Below are positions 1-7,265 of a stretch of 36,484 nt of DNA, one piece after another (position 1 is the first letter of the stretch; each line of letters starts with the position of its first letter). Made by a program: the position numbers and the translations under genes. The stretch comes from Alkaliphilus pronyensis (lineage in GTDB: Bacteria > Bacillota > Clostridia > Peptostreptococcales > Natronincolaceae). The stretch is from contig NZ_WBZC01000039.1 of the NCBI RefSeq assembly GCF_009017275.1, positions 1 to 36,484 of the forward strand, read 5' to 3'. The notes below the pieces were generated by a model. The model was given only the letters and a program-made list of their open reading frames with translations. It ran no database searches and was not told where the DNA came from.

Positions 1-44
1 TTAAAATAGATTAACACTACGGACAATTGGTTAGGAGGGACAAT

Positions 45-1265
45 ATGAAAAACACCAGTAGGATATTGATGGTAGCTGTTGTGCTTATAGCTATTTTTAG
101 TTTAGCTATGTACATAAGGTCAGATAGCCAGCAAACTAAAACTGTAACAGAATATACCTATAATGAAAATGATGATTTGACAGAGTATGACGTTTCAGAA
201 ATTAAATTGGATAACCAACAATATTTTATACAGCCAGATGTTAGCTGGAGTCCTTACAAAGAATATCGCAAGGTAAAAGGCATATTTATGACTGGTCATA
301 GTATAGGATTAACTCAACGATTCAATAGAATGCTTGAGTTAACCGATGAAACAGTTATTAATTCTTGGGTTATAGATGTTAAAGATGATTATGGTACAAT
401 GACCTATAAGTCAAATATAAAAATGGTAAATGAAGCAGGAGCAGATAAAATAATAAAGGTTAAGGATTTTCCTGCAGTTATGGAAACCTTAAGAAAGCAT
501 GATATTTACCCTATAGCTAGAATAGTAACCTTTAAAGACAAGCAGATTACTGCCCATAGACCTGACTTAGCTATAAAAACCAATACAGGTGAAGTGTGGA
601 GAGACCGTAAGGGTGATTCATGGTTAAACCCATATAACAAAGAGTCTTGGGAGTATGTAGTAAGTATTGCTAAAGAGGCGGCTGAAATGGGATTTAAGGA
701 TATACAATTTGACTATGTCCGTTTTCCCACCGATGGCAACAGAGCAATAATTGATTATGGGGAAGCAGGTAAAAATGCAACAATGGCTGAAACTATTGCA
801 GCCTTTCTACAATATGCAAGGGAAGAGCTTAAGGATTATGGAGTCTATATATCCGCAGATATCTTTGGATTAGTAACAACGGTTTCTGACGATATGAGGC
901 TAGGTCAACATTTAGAATCAGTTGCAGTATCAGCCGACATATTATTACCAATGGTTTATCCATCTCACTTTGGTTTAGGATCCTATGGAGTTCCTATACC
1001 AGATTTAGACCCATATACAATAATATTTACAAGCATGAACACGGCAAGAGAAAGAATTGAAGCCATAGAAACAGATAAACCTAAAGCTGTTTTAAGACCC
1101 TGGCTACAGGATTTTACAGCCAGCTATCTAGGAGCAGGATATTATCAGGTTTATGGAACAGAGGAGATTAAGGCTCAAATAAAAGCAACCTATGATGCAG
1201 GCTTAGAAGAATGGGTACTATGGAACGCAGGAAATAGATACACATGGGATGCTTTAAAGGATTAA
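45..1265 (+). CDS. Putative membrane-anchored glycoside hydrolase (DUF4015/COG1306 type)
   Basis: The 406-residue product has a short basic N-terminus and one hydrophobic segment (about residues 5-22), so it is probably membrane-anchored with the rest outside the cell. The body resembles the DUF4015 putative glycosyl hydrolase family: IDVKDDYG near residue 115, an ARIVTFKD strand near 160, and a GFKDIQFDYVRFPTDG segment near 225, which looks like a TIM-barrel strand with acidic catalytic candidates. The substrate is unknown. I chose the ATG at 45 because AGGAGGG at 33-39 sits at good spacing; the in-frame TTG at 27 lies before that ribosome binding site and would be a poor start. The gene stands alone and is closed by a terminator at 1309-1350. 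Family assignment is from memory of motifs; the function is inferred. Confidence 0.8.
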   Translation: MKNTSRILMVAVVLIAIFSLAMYIRSDSQQTKTVTEYTYNENDDLTEYDVSEIKLDNQQYFIQPDVSWSPYKEYRKVKGIFMTGHSIGLTQRFNRMLELTDETVINSWVIDVKDDYGTMTYKSNIKMVNEAGADKIIKVKDFPAVMETLRKHDIYPIARIVTFKDKQITAHRPDLAIKTNTGEVWRDRKGDSWLNPYNKESWEYVVSIAKEAAEMGFKDIQFDYVRFPTDGNRAIIDYGEAGKNATMAETIAAFLQYAREELKDYGVYISADIFGLVTTVSDDMRLGQHLESVAVSADILLPMVYPSHFGLGSYGVPIPDLDPYTIIFTSMNTARERIEAIETDKPKAVLRPWLQDFTASYLGAGYYQVYGTEEIKAQIKATYDAGLEEWVLWNAGNRYTWDALKD

Positions 1266-1308
1266 TTTAGCAACAGCCATTATTAATATAATATAAAAGA
1301 TAATAATA

Positions 1309-1350
1309 AAACTATGGTACAAATAAGTGTATGTACTATAGTTTTTTTTA
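1309..1350 (+). terminator. Rho-independent terminator after the DUF4015-type gene
   Basis: A 12-bp stem (1309-1320 with 1333-1344, one G-U pair) with a 12-nt loop runs into eight T residues at 1342-1349. It ends the first gene and separates it from the nrdJ promoter. Confidence 0.75.
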
Positions 1351-1412
1351 TTTTGGCTATACCCATCAATTATTTTGCTTAGGTTAAGCCTCAAGCCTTA
1401 AACATATAAATA

Positions 1413-1441
1413 TTGACTTTAATAATGGAGGGTGGTACAAT
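1413..1441 (+). promoter_or_regulatory. Sigma-A promoter of nrdJ
   Basis: TTGACT at 1413-1418, a 17-bp spacer and TACAAT at 1436-1441 form a good vegetative promoter. The -10 hexamer lies inside the first NrdR-like box, so repressor binding would block polymerase. The remaining bases up to the nrdJ start (1482-1590) make an untranslated leader of about 150 nt with no cobalamin riboswitch that I can recognise. Confidence 0.7.
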
Positions 1442-1450
1442 ATATAGTGC
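1435..1450 (+). promoter_or_regulatory. NrdR box 1
   Basis: The core CAATATATAG at 1438-1447 matches the core of the NrdR consensus acaCwAtATaTwGtgt at every position, with weaker flanks (GTA before, TGC after). It overlaps the nrdJ -10 element. NrdR is the ATP/dATP-sensing zinc-finger repressor of ribonucleotide reductase genes; its gene is not in this window. Confidence 0.7.
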
Positions 1451-1465
1451 ATAGAAAATATACCA

Positions 1466-1481
1466 ACACAAAATATAGTTG
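1466..1481 (+). promoter_or_regulatory. NrdR box 2
   Basis: ACA-CAAAATATAG-TTG matches the NrdR consensus with one mismatch in the core. It begins 31 bp after box 1, about three helical turns, the paired same-face spacing typical of NrdR operators. Confidence 0.65.
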
Positions 1482-1599
1482 TTTTACCCAAGTTTATATT
1501 AACTAATTAGAATTTATTTCTTTATTACCTTCAGCAACTATATAAAAAAACAAAGGTTATACATAAGAACACATAATATCATAGAGAGGGAGGAATTCT

Positions 1600-3957
1600 A
1601 TGCTAAAGGTTATAAAAAGAGACGGTACAATGGTAGATTTTGATATTAGAAAAATAACTAACGCTATAGAAAAGGCTATGGCAGAAACAAAAGCAGGTAT
1701 TGATTCGAATTTAAGTAATGAAATAAGCGCAAAGGTCATAGATATTTTAAAGCAGAATAACACACCCATAAATGTTGAAGATATACAGGATGTTGTTGAA
1801 GATATGTTAATGGAGAGTTCTCGAAAGGACGTTGCAAAAAAATACATTATATATAGAAGCGAAAGAGACAGGATAAGACATACAAGAAAAAAAAGAGATA
1901 CTAAACAACTTTTATCAAATGAGTTTATTAGCAGATATAAACACAAACCTTCTCCAATGAGTCAATTAGGTGATTTTGTATACTATCGTACCTATTCAAG
2001 GTGGATAGAGGATGAAAGGAGACGTGAATATTGGTGGGAAACTGTAAGAAGAGCAGTAGAATACAATTGTAGTCTAGTAGCTACTACAAAAGAAGAGGCA
2101 GAGAAATTATATGACAACATATATAATTTAAAGCAATTTCTATCGGGCAGAACCTTTTGGGTAGGGGATACACCAGTAGCAAAGCATTATCCAATGTCAA
2201 ACTATAACTGTTCCTTCCTAACTATAGATAGCTTTTCAGCATATAGAGACTTATTTTATCTATTAATGATAGGCTCAGGTGTGGGTGCAAGAGTTTTAAT
2301 AAAGGATGTCGCTAAAGTACCCAAGGTCCGAACTGATTTTGAAATTATCCATAAGGATTATACACCTGTTATATCTAGTGAAAGGGAAGATAGTACTAGC
2401 TTGGAGTTCTTCTATAATAATACTGTTAGAATAACAGTTGGTGATAGTAAAGAGGGTTGGGTTCAAGCTTTAGATTACTTCTTCAAGATTATATACAGCA
2501 ATGAATACAGAAATGTTAAAACAGTTATTGTTAATTATGACCATGTTAGACCAAAGGGAGAAAAACTAAAAACCTTTGGGGGTACTGCCAGTGGACATAC
2601 TAGCTTAAAGAATATGTTCCATAAGATAAGTAAGGTAATACAGAAAAGAGGATTTATTAATAACACCAAAAGGATTAAGCTTAAGCCTATAGATTGTTTA
2701 GATATTGCAAATATAATAGGGGAAAATGTAGTGGTTGGTGGAGTTAGACGAACTGCAGAGATGATTCTTATTGATCAGGAGGACCACGATTGTATAGAGG
2801 CTAAGTCAAATTTATATAAGCAAATAGATGGACAATGGATAGTTGATAAGGATATTATCCACAGACAAATGAGTAATAATTCTATCTATTATACTACAAG
2901 ACCCAGTAGAGAACAGCTACATTGGCAAATAGAAAAGATGAGGTATTCAGGTGAGCCTGGATGGGTAAATTCAGAGGCTGCCTCAAAAAGAAGAGAGAAT
3001 ATGAATGGGGTAAACCCTTGTGGTGAAATTCTACTTGATTCTAAGGGCTTATGTAATCTAACGACAGTAAATGTATATGCCTTTGTAAGACCAGACGGTA
3101 CTTTAGACGTTGATGGTTTATTGTCGGCTCAGCGTCTATCTGTTAGGGCTGGCTATAGAATGACCTGTGTAGAATTAGAAATTCCTGAATGGGATGATGT
3201 TCAAAAGAGAGACAAGCTTGTAGGATGCTCATTAACCGGCTGGCAGGATATGATAAATGCTGTAGGTCTATCAAGAGATGAGGAGGGTAAGCTACTTCAA
3301 AGGCTAAGGGAGGTTGCCCACCAAGAGGTTAATCGATATGCAGAGGAAATAGGAGAAAACCCACCTCTATTAGTTACTACAGTAAAGCCAGAAGGAACAC
3401 TAAGTCAATTACCAACAGTATCCAGTGGAGTTCATTACTCCCATGCACCATATTATATAAGAAGAATTAGAGTGAGTGCCCATGATCCATTAGTTAAGGT
3501 GTGTGAAGAGCTTGGTTATCCTGTATATCCAGAGGTTGGGCAGGATTGGGAAACATGCGTTACTAAAGTGGTTGAGTTTCCAGTTAAGGCACCCATAGGA
3601 AAAACAAAATATGATGTATCGGCTATAGAGCAGCTTGAGAATTACAAGCTCTTTATGACAAATTATGTAGATCATAATTGCTCCATAACAGTACATGTTA
3701 GAAATGATGAATGGGAAGAGGTAGAAGAGTGGGTTTGGAATAATTGGGATGACATAGTAGCAGTTTCTTTTTTATCATTAGATGATAATTTTTATAAGCT
3801 ATTACCTTATGAAGCAATTGATGAAGAGGAATATAACAAAAGAGTGGAGCTAATGAAACCATTTGTACCATCCTTAATTAGCAAATATGAAAAACAAGAG
3901 ATAGAAGTAGAGATAGAAGATGATGGCTGCTCAACAGGAGCATGTCCTATTAGATAA
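1600..3957 (+). CDS. nrdJ: Adenosylcobalamin-dependent ribonucleoside-triphosphate reductase (class II)
   Basis: This 785-residue enzyme reduces ribonucleotides to deoxyribonucleotides using adenosylcobalamin to make a thiyl radical, which suits an anaerobe. Residues 1-90 are an ATP-cone domain (MLKVIKRDG start). The catalytic pattern of the monomeric Lactobacillus leichmannii RTPR type is present: Cys204 in NYNCSFL, Cys474 in NPCGE and Cys485 in LCNLTTVNV (11 residues apart, as C408/C419 in the L. leichmannii enzyme), and the C-terminal thiol pair Cys777/Cys782 in CSTGACPIR with the same spacing as C731/C736. The N-terminal ATP cone makes it somewhat longer than that enzyme. GGGAGGA at 1588-1594 supports the ATG. 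It is a single-gene unit under probable NrdR control. The class call is firm. Confidence 0.96.
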   Translation: MLKVIKRDGTMVDFDIRKITNAIEKAMAETKAGIDSNLSNEISAKVIDILKQNNTPINVEDIQDVVEDMLMESSRKDVAKKYIIYRSERDRIRHTRKKRDTKQLLSNEFISRYKHKPSPMSQLGDFVYYRTYSRWIEDERRREYWWETVRRAVEYNCSLVATTKEEAEKLYDNIYNLKQFLSGRTFWVGDTPVAKHYPMSNYNCSFLTIDSFSAYRDLFYLLMIGSGVGARVLIKDVAKVPKVRTDFEIIHKDYTPVISSEREDSTSLEFFYNNTVRITVGDSKEGWVQALDYFFKIIYSNEYRNVKTVIVNYDHVRPKGEKLKTFGGTASGHTSLKNMFHKISKVIQKRGFINNTKRIKLKPIDCLDIANIIGENVVVGGVRRTAEMILIDQEDHDCIEAKSNLYKQIDGQWIVDKDIIHRQMSNNSIYYTTRPSREQLHWQIEKMRYSGEPGWVNSEAASKRRENMNGVNPCGEILLDSKGLCNLTTVNVYAFVRPDGTLDVDGLLSAQRLSVRAGYRMTCVELEIPEWDDVQKRDKLVGCSLTGWQDMINAVGLSRDEEGKLLQRLREVAHQEVNRYAEEIGENPPLLVTTVKPEGTLSQLPTVSSGVHYSHAPYYIRRIRVSAHDPLVKVCEELGYPVYPEVGQDWETCVTKVVEFPVKAPIGKTKYDVSAIEQLENYKLFMTNYVDHNCSITVHVRNDEWEEVEEWVWNNWDDIVAVSFLSLDDNFYKLLPYEAIDEEEYNKRVELMKPFVPSLISKYEKQEIEVEIEDDGCSTGACPIR

Positions 3958-3966
3958 AAGAGCTAT

Positions 3967-3996
3967 AAAAATAAGAGCTATTTAGCTCTTATTTTT
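3967..3996. terminator. Bidirectional terminator between nrdJ and the SASP gene
   Basis: A perfect 13-bp stem (3967-3979 with 3984-3996) with a 4-nt loop has A-rich and T-rich arms, so it can end nrdJ on the plus strand and the convergent SASP gene on the minus strand. Confidence 0.8.
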
Positions 3997-4075
3997 ATGC
4001 CCAGCATTGGTAATAACATGACGGCGAAAGTCGGTTGTGGGCTTGGTAGTGGAATAACTTGTCAAAGACAAGGTT

Positions 4076-4261
4076 CTAGTTGTTGTTATCATCAATTAAT
4101 TGCCTTTCACCCATTTCAACTAACTTTCTTACTATATAGCCAGTGTGATTAGAAGCTAGAGACTTTGGGTCATTTACCCCAAACTCCTTTGCTACCTCTA
4201 GCTTATAATCTTCCAAGGCTTTACGAGCATTTGGAACTACAAGCTTTCTTTTAGACAACAT
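4076..4261 (-). CDS. Divergent alpha/beta-type small acid-soluble spore protein
   Basis: The 61-residue product aligns by eye with alpha/beta SASPs, which coat and protect DNA in the dormant spore and are degraded by the GPR protease at germination. The N-terminal LVVPNARKALEDYKLEVAKEFGV (residues 7-29) matches the SASP start, including the EVAKEFGV segment where GPR cuts in relatives (EIASEFGV in Bacillus SspA). The second half is shortened and altered: GYIVRKLVEMGERQL replaces the usual glycine-rich GGxxxKRL helix, and the central NG/TSR region is absent. AAAGGAG just upstream of the ATG supports the start. A possible sigma-G promoter lies at 4291-4319. The family call is good; DNA binding by this divergent form is inferred. 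Confidence 0.75.
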   Translation of the reverse strand: MLSKRKLVVPNARKALEDYKLEVAKEFGVNDPKSLASNHTGYIVRKLVEMGERQLIDDNNN

Positions 4262-4290
4262 ACTTCACTCCTTTAAACATAGGATATTTA

Positions 4291-4319
4291 TATGATGTGT
4301 AAAATAATAGGTAGTATGC
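4291..4319 (-). promoter_or_regulatory. Possible sigma-G promoter of the SASP gene
   Basis: On the minus strand GCATA (4315-4319) and CATCATA (4291-4297) are separated by 17 bp, close to the sigma-G pattern GHATR-N17/18-CATWHTA with one mismatch. The position, about 30 bp before the SASP start codon, and the gene type make it plausible, but the motif is short. Confidence 0.35.
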
Positions 4320-4328
4320 AAAAACTAA

Positions 4329-4787
4329 TTAAAATAGAAAATAGCTACATCCTAGGGCAAATAAAAATGAATATATCAACATTTCCAGCTGAAACTTATA
4401 AAAGGAATTAATATTAAAATACCTCTTTCTTAAATACACAAAACCCTCTATGTTATCTGGGCATGGAGCAGCGCTACCTAAATGAGTGTAAATAAACATA
4501 AGTCCTACAAAAAAAATGAAACGTAATGAAAAAGACATTTCTCCAAGGGAGTTTAATACAGGATACAATACTAAAGATAAAATTAGTCCCCTCAATATCT
4601 GAGCAGGTAAAAACCAAATCTCTACATACCTCCTTTCTTTATCATCAGACATATCCTTTAAATAATCCATCACTCTACCCTTGCCCTCATAAATATCTTT
4701 ACTAATTTTTAGTGCTAGAATACCTGCCAATGAATAAGATACAACATGCATTATTACAAACCAGAAGCTAAAAACCAAGTATTTCAT
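4329..4787 (-). CDS. Conserved-looking four-helix membrane protein of unknown function
   Basis: I do not recognise this 152-residue protein. Four hydrophobic stretches are visible: about residues 4-25, 62-80, 88-104 and 136-152. A polar, charged loop (about 30-55, with DMSDDKERRY) separates helices 1 and 2. A short motif, SAAPCPDNIEGFVYLRKRYF (about 105-124), lies between helices 3 and 4 and looks like a conserved loop with a cysteine and acidic residues. AAGGAGG lies eight bases before the ATG, so translation is credible. It reads in the same direction as the SASP gene 67 bp downstream, but the SASP has its own promoter candidate. No function can be assigned. Confidence 0.7.
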   Translation of the reverse strand: MKYLVFSFWFVIMHVVSYSLAGILALKISKDIYEGKGRVMDYLKDMSDDKERRYVEIWFLPAQILRGLILSLVLYPVLNSLGEMSFSLRFIFFVGLMFIYTHLGSAAPCPDNIEGFVYLRKRYFNINSFYKFQLEMLIYSFLFALGCSYFLF

Positions 4788-4965
4788 TACAAAAGCCTCC
4801 TTAAATTATTAGTATAGTTATATTTTAATATCTGTCAAAACAAAAAACTATAAAGTAAAATCACTATTGAGAATTACTTTTGTCATGTTATTAAAACAGT
4901 TGTTTAGAAAGCATATAAATTAGGGTAATAAATAATTAAGCTAAAATAAAAAGGAGAGGATTCAT

Positions 4966-5457
4966 TTGAAGGATAAGGAGCTAAGGATTATACAGCAGGC
5001 AATGCTTATTGAAGTGGAGGGCTTTGAATTTTACCAAATGGCAGCAAAGCAATGCGGAAATAAAGAGTCTGAAAAAGCCTTTATGGAACTAGCTAATGAA
5101 GAGCTAATGCACGGTGAATACTTAAAGGGATTATTTGAAAAGATTCAAAATGGCGATGATGATAAAATAAAATTAGCTTTTTTACCAAAGCCACCAGAAT
5201 CAAAAGTATTTGATTGGAAAAATGTAAATATGAAGTCCACCAGCTTAGCGGTATCGGTTTTTGGTATTGCAGTAGATATGGAAAAGGCATCTATTGAGTT
5301 TTATAAGAATGCTAGAAATAACACATCCAGTGAAGAAGCTCAAAAACTATATGATATGCTTATAGAATGGGAGCAGGTGCATTTAGAACAGTTTACAAAG
5401 CGATACAATGAGTTTAAAGAGGATTGGTGGACCCATCAAGGATTTGCTCCCTTTTAA
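4966..5457 (+). CDS. Rubrerythrin-like ferritin-family diiron protein
   Basis: The 163-residue protein is a four-helix bundle of the rubrerythrin/ferritin-like superfamily (COG1633 type). Two sets of diiron ligands can be seen: EVEGFEFY (16-23) with EELMH (45-49), and the DMEKASIEFY helix with EWEQVH (Glu136, His139), giving the paired E...ExxH pattern. It lacks the C-terminal rubredoxin domain with its Cys4 iron site, so it is not a full rubrerythrin. Such proteins are linked to peroxide or oxygen defence in anaerobes, but the reaction here is inferred. The start is TTG at 4966, supported by AAGGAGAGG at 4951-4959. It converges with sodC and shares a terminator with it. Confidence 0.85.
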   Translation: MKDKELRIIQQAMLIEVEGFEFYQMAAKQCGNKESEKAFMELANEELMHGEYLKGLFEKIQNGDDDKIKLAFLPKPPESKVFDWKNVNMKSTSLAVSVFGIAVDMEKASIEFYKNARNNTSSEEAQKLYDMLIEWEQVHLEQFTKRYNEFKEDWWTHQGFAPF

Positions 5458-5477
5458 AACTTAATAAAGGTTTTATA

Positions 5478-5520
5478 ATGCAAAGGTCCTTATGCTACAA
5501 TAAGGACCTTTGCATGTTTT
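5478..5520. terminator. Terminator between the rubrerythrin-like gene and sodC
   Basis: A perfect 15-bp stem (5478-5492 with 5501-5515) with an 8-nt loop is followed on the plus strand by G and four T. It sits exactly between two convergent genes, overlapping the last bases of sodC, and probably serves both. Confidence 0.75.
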
Positions 5521-6118
5521 ACTTTATAACTCCACAGGCTAAACGCCTACCTGCATTCCCTGTAGGCTGACTTCTATAATCATCAGGATTTTCATGAATT
5601 ATAACTGATTTACCAATTACATTCCAGGGCTTAAAGCGATTAGTAAAAAAGCACATTCTAGCAACTCCATTATTAGAAAATATAACTGGAAAATCCCCAG
5701 CATGATTACCATGGGGCTGATTATCTGGGTTCCAGTGTCCTCCAGCTGCTTGAAAAGGCTCTGTTGGGTCCCCTATCTGGCATGTGCCATTTTCATGAAG
5801 GTGAAATCCATGGGGACCAATGGGATTACCATTATCACCTGCCTGATATGGAGGCAATCCATTTATATTAACACATACCTCTGTACCATTAGGAACATCC
5901 ACAAAGTAAACTATTCCATTAATACTAGGGGCAAGGGGACCTCCCTTTATCTTTGCATAGGTTATGGTTTTTCCTTGAGGATAGAACCAGTAGCTACCAC
6001 CATTGTTTATTTTACTCATCCAGTTATACCAATTCCACCATACTATAGTCTGTAGTCCAGGAGATGTATATAAGTAAGCTTTATTATTATTATTATCATT
6101 ATTAGTATTTGCTATCAT
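5519..6118 (-). CDS. sodC: Cu/Zn superoxide dismutase
   Basis: The 199-residue protein dismutates superoxide. All metal ligands of Cu/Zn SOD are present: His106 and His108 (FHLHE), bridging His128 (GGHWNP), His136 and His139 with Asp142 (QPHGNHAGD), and His175 (SVIIHENPDDY). The active-site arginine (Arg192 in GRRLACG) and the disulfide cysteines (Cys113, Cys195) are kept. Bacillus subtilis YojM, by contrast, lacks copper ligands. There is no signal peptide or lipobox. Instead an Asn-rich stretch (4-12) and an aromatic segment (27-45, rich in Trp and Tyr) precede the SOD domain. AAAGGAGGAG supports the ATG. A sigma-K-like promoter upstream suggests spore-coat or mother-cell use; that location is an inference. 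Confidence 0.93.
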   Translation of the reverse strand: MIANTNNDNNNNKAYLYTSPGLQTIVWWNWYNWMSKINNGGSYWFYPQGKTITYAKIKGGPLAPSINGIVYFVDVPNGTEVCVNINGLPPYQAGDNGNPIGPHGFHLHENGTCQIGDPTEPFQAAGGHWNPDNQPHGNHAGDFPVIFSNNGVARMCFFTNRFKPWNVIGKSVIIHENPDDYRSQPTGNAGRRLACGVIK

Positions 6119-6172
6119 TCTTCACTCCTCCTTTAAGGTTATTTAAATATGTTAATGCTATTAGCTTCACTT

Positions 6173-6201
6173 TATATTATGATGAGGTAAATATTAATGT
6201 T
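6173..6201 (-). promoter_or_regulatory. Possible sigma-K promoter of sodC
   Basis: Read on the minus strand, AAC (6199-6201), 17 bp, then CATAATATA (6173-6181) fits the late mother-cell sigma-K pattern MAC-N16/17-CATAnnnTA. It lies about 55 bp before the sodC start. The motif is AT-rich and could occur by chance. Confidence 0.4.
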
Positions 6202-6222
6202 AATAGGTAATACACAATAAAA

Positions 6223-6240
6223 CTATGACAAATGTCATAG
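6223..6240. repeat. 18-bp palindrome, candidate operator of the ABC/two-component locus
   Basis: CTATGACA-AA-TGTCATAG is a perfect 8-bp inverted repeat about 80 bp upstream of the ABC transporter start. Downstream lies TATAGT (6290-6295) with no good -35 element, as expected for an activator-dependent promoter. It is a natural candidate site for the NarL-type regulator encoded at 10721-11347. This link is inferred. Confidence 0.5.
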
Positions 6241-6320
6241 GCCTTTGTTATTAGAGGCACTATTACTATGGATAGCCAAGTAGTATTATTATAGTAAATC
6301 AATAAAAGGAGGACTTTTAA

Positions 6321-7253
6321 ATGATATTAAAAATAAACAACCTAGTAAAGCGCTATAAGGATGTGTTGGCAGTGGATAATGCCTCCATATCAATTGCAGA
6401 AGGGGAAATATATGGTTTACTAGGTCCTAATGGTGCTGGCAAAACAACACTTATAAGTACAATATTAGGCTTAACAAAATATGATGAAGGTAGTATAGAG
6501 ATATTTGGTAAGGATTTAAAAAAGAATGAATATGAAATAAAAAAAGAAATTGGAATTGTACCACAAGACTTAGCCATATATTTAGATCTTACCGCCTATG
6601 AAAATGTTGAGTATTTTGGAAGATTATATGGATTAAGAGGTAATCTGTTAAAGGAGAGAATTGAAGAGGCCTTAAACTTCACAGGATTATGGGATAGAAG
6701 AAAGGATGTACCTAAAAAGTTTTCAGGGGGTATGAAAAGACGACTCAACATTGCCTGTGCAGTTATGCATCATCCCAAGCTAATAATAATGGATGAACCA
6801 ACTGTGGGAATTGATCCTCAATCACGAAACCTGATATTAGACTCAGTAGTAAAACTAAACAAAATGGGTTCAACCATAATATATACATCCCACTACATGG
6901 AGGAAGTTGAAGCAATATGTAGTAATATAACTATTATTGATCATGGTAGAGTTATAGCAAAAGGTACTAAAGAAGAGCTGAAGTCTATGATTTCCTTTGA
7001 AGAAAGGCTAGCGATTGATATATCTTCAGTAAATTTCAATTTAGTAGATGGATTAAAGAAGGTTATTGGTGTGAAGGAATGTAGCTTAAATGGTAATAAA
7101 CTACTAATAATATCCGAAAAGAATGCCAACAACCTAAGTAGAATAATTGATGTAATTCTAAAGATGGATGTAGAAATAAAGGGTTTAAACATTGAAAAGC
7201 CAACTTTAGAGGGAGTATTTTTAACATTAACTGGAAGGTCCTTAAGGGATTAG
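6321..7253 (+). CDS. ABC transporter ATP-binding protein (Lnr/drug-export type)
   Basis: The 310-residue ATPase powers the two membrane proteins encoded next. It carries Walker A GPNGAGKTT (35-43), the Q-loop VPQDL (80-84), the ABC signature SGGMK (135-139) and Walker B LIIMDEP (154-160), followed by an H-loop in YTSHYMEE. The region after residue 220 is the extra C-terminal domain common in exporters of the DrrA/CcmA type, ending LEGVFLTLTGRSLRD. AAAGGAGG precedes the ATG. The order ATPase-permease-permease with an adjoining kinase and NarL-type regulator resembles Bacillus lnrLMN with lnrJK, which exports the polyene linearmycin; the substrate here is unknown. Confidence 0.92.
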   Translation: MILKINNLVKRYKDVLAVDNASISIAEGEIYGLLGPNGAGKTTLISTILGLTKYDEGSIEIFGKDLKKNEYEIKKEIGIVPQDLAIYLDLTAYENVEYFGRLYGLRGNLLKERIEEALNFTGLWDRRKDVPKKFSGGMKRRLNIACAVMHHPKLIIMDEPTVGIDPQSRNLILDSVVKLNKMGSTIIYTSHYMEEVEAICSNITIIDHGRVIAKGTKEELKSMISFEERLAIDISSVNFNLVDGLKKVIGVKECSLNGNKLLIISEKNANNLSRIIDVILKMDVEIKGLNIEKPTLEGVFLTLTGRSLRD

Positions 7254-7265
7254 GAGGTGTAGTAG

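Noticed and set aside
1482-1599. Cobalamin riboswitch expected before a B12-dependent reductase
   Set aside because: No B12-box-like sequence is visible and the leader is too short and AT-rich.
3997-4075. Short, slightly GC-richer segment with small inverted repeats (for example CTTGTC/GACAAG) after the SASP stop
   Set aside because: No frame, RNA signature or repeat copy could be recognised; the pairing is too short to call a terminator.
4788-4965. PerR or other peroxide operator before the rubrerythrin-like gene
   Set aside because: No match to the TTATAAT-N-ATTATAA pattern and no clean sigma-A promoter could be found.
5702-6055. A 117-codon open frame on the plus strand
   Set aside because: It lies fully antisense to sodC, whose metal-binding residues are all intact, and has no ribosome binding site.
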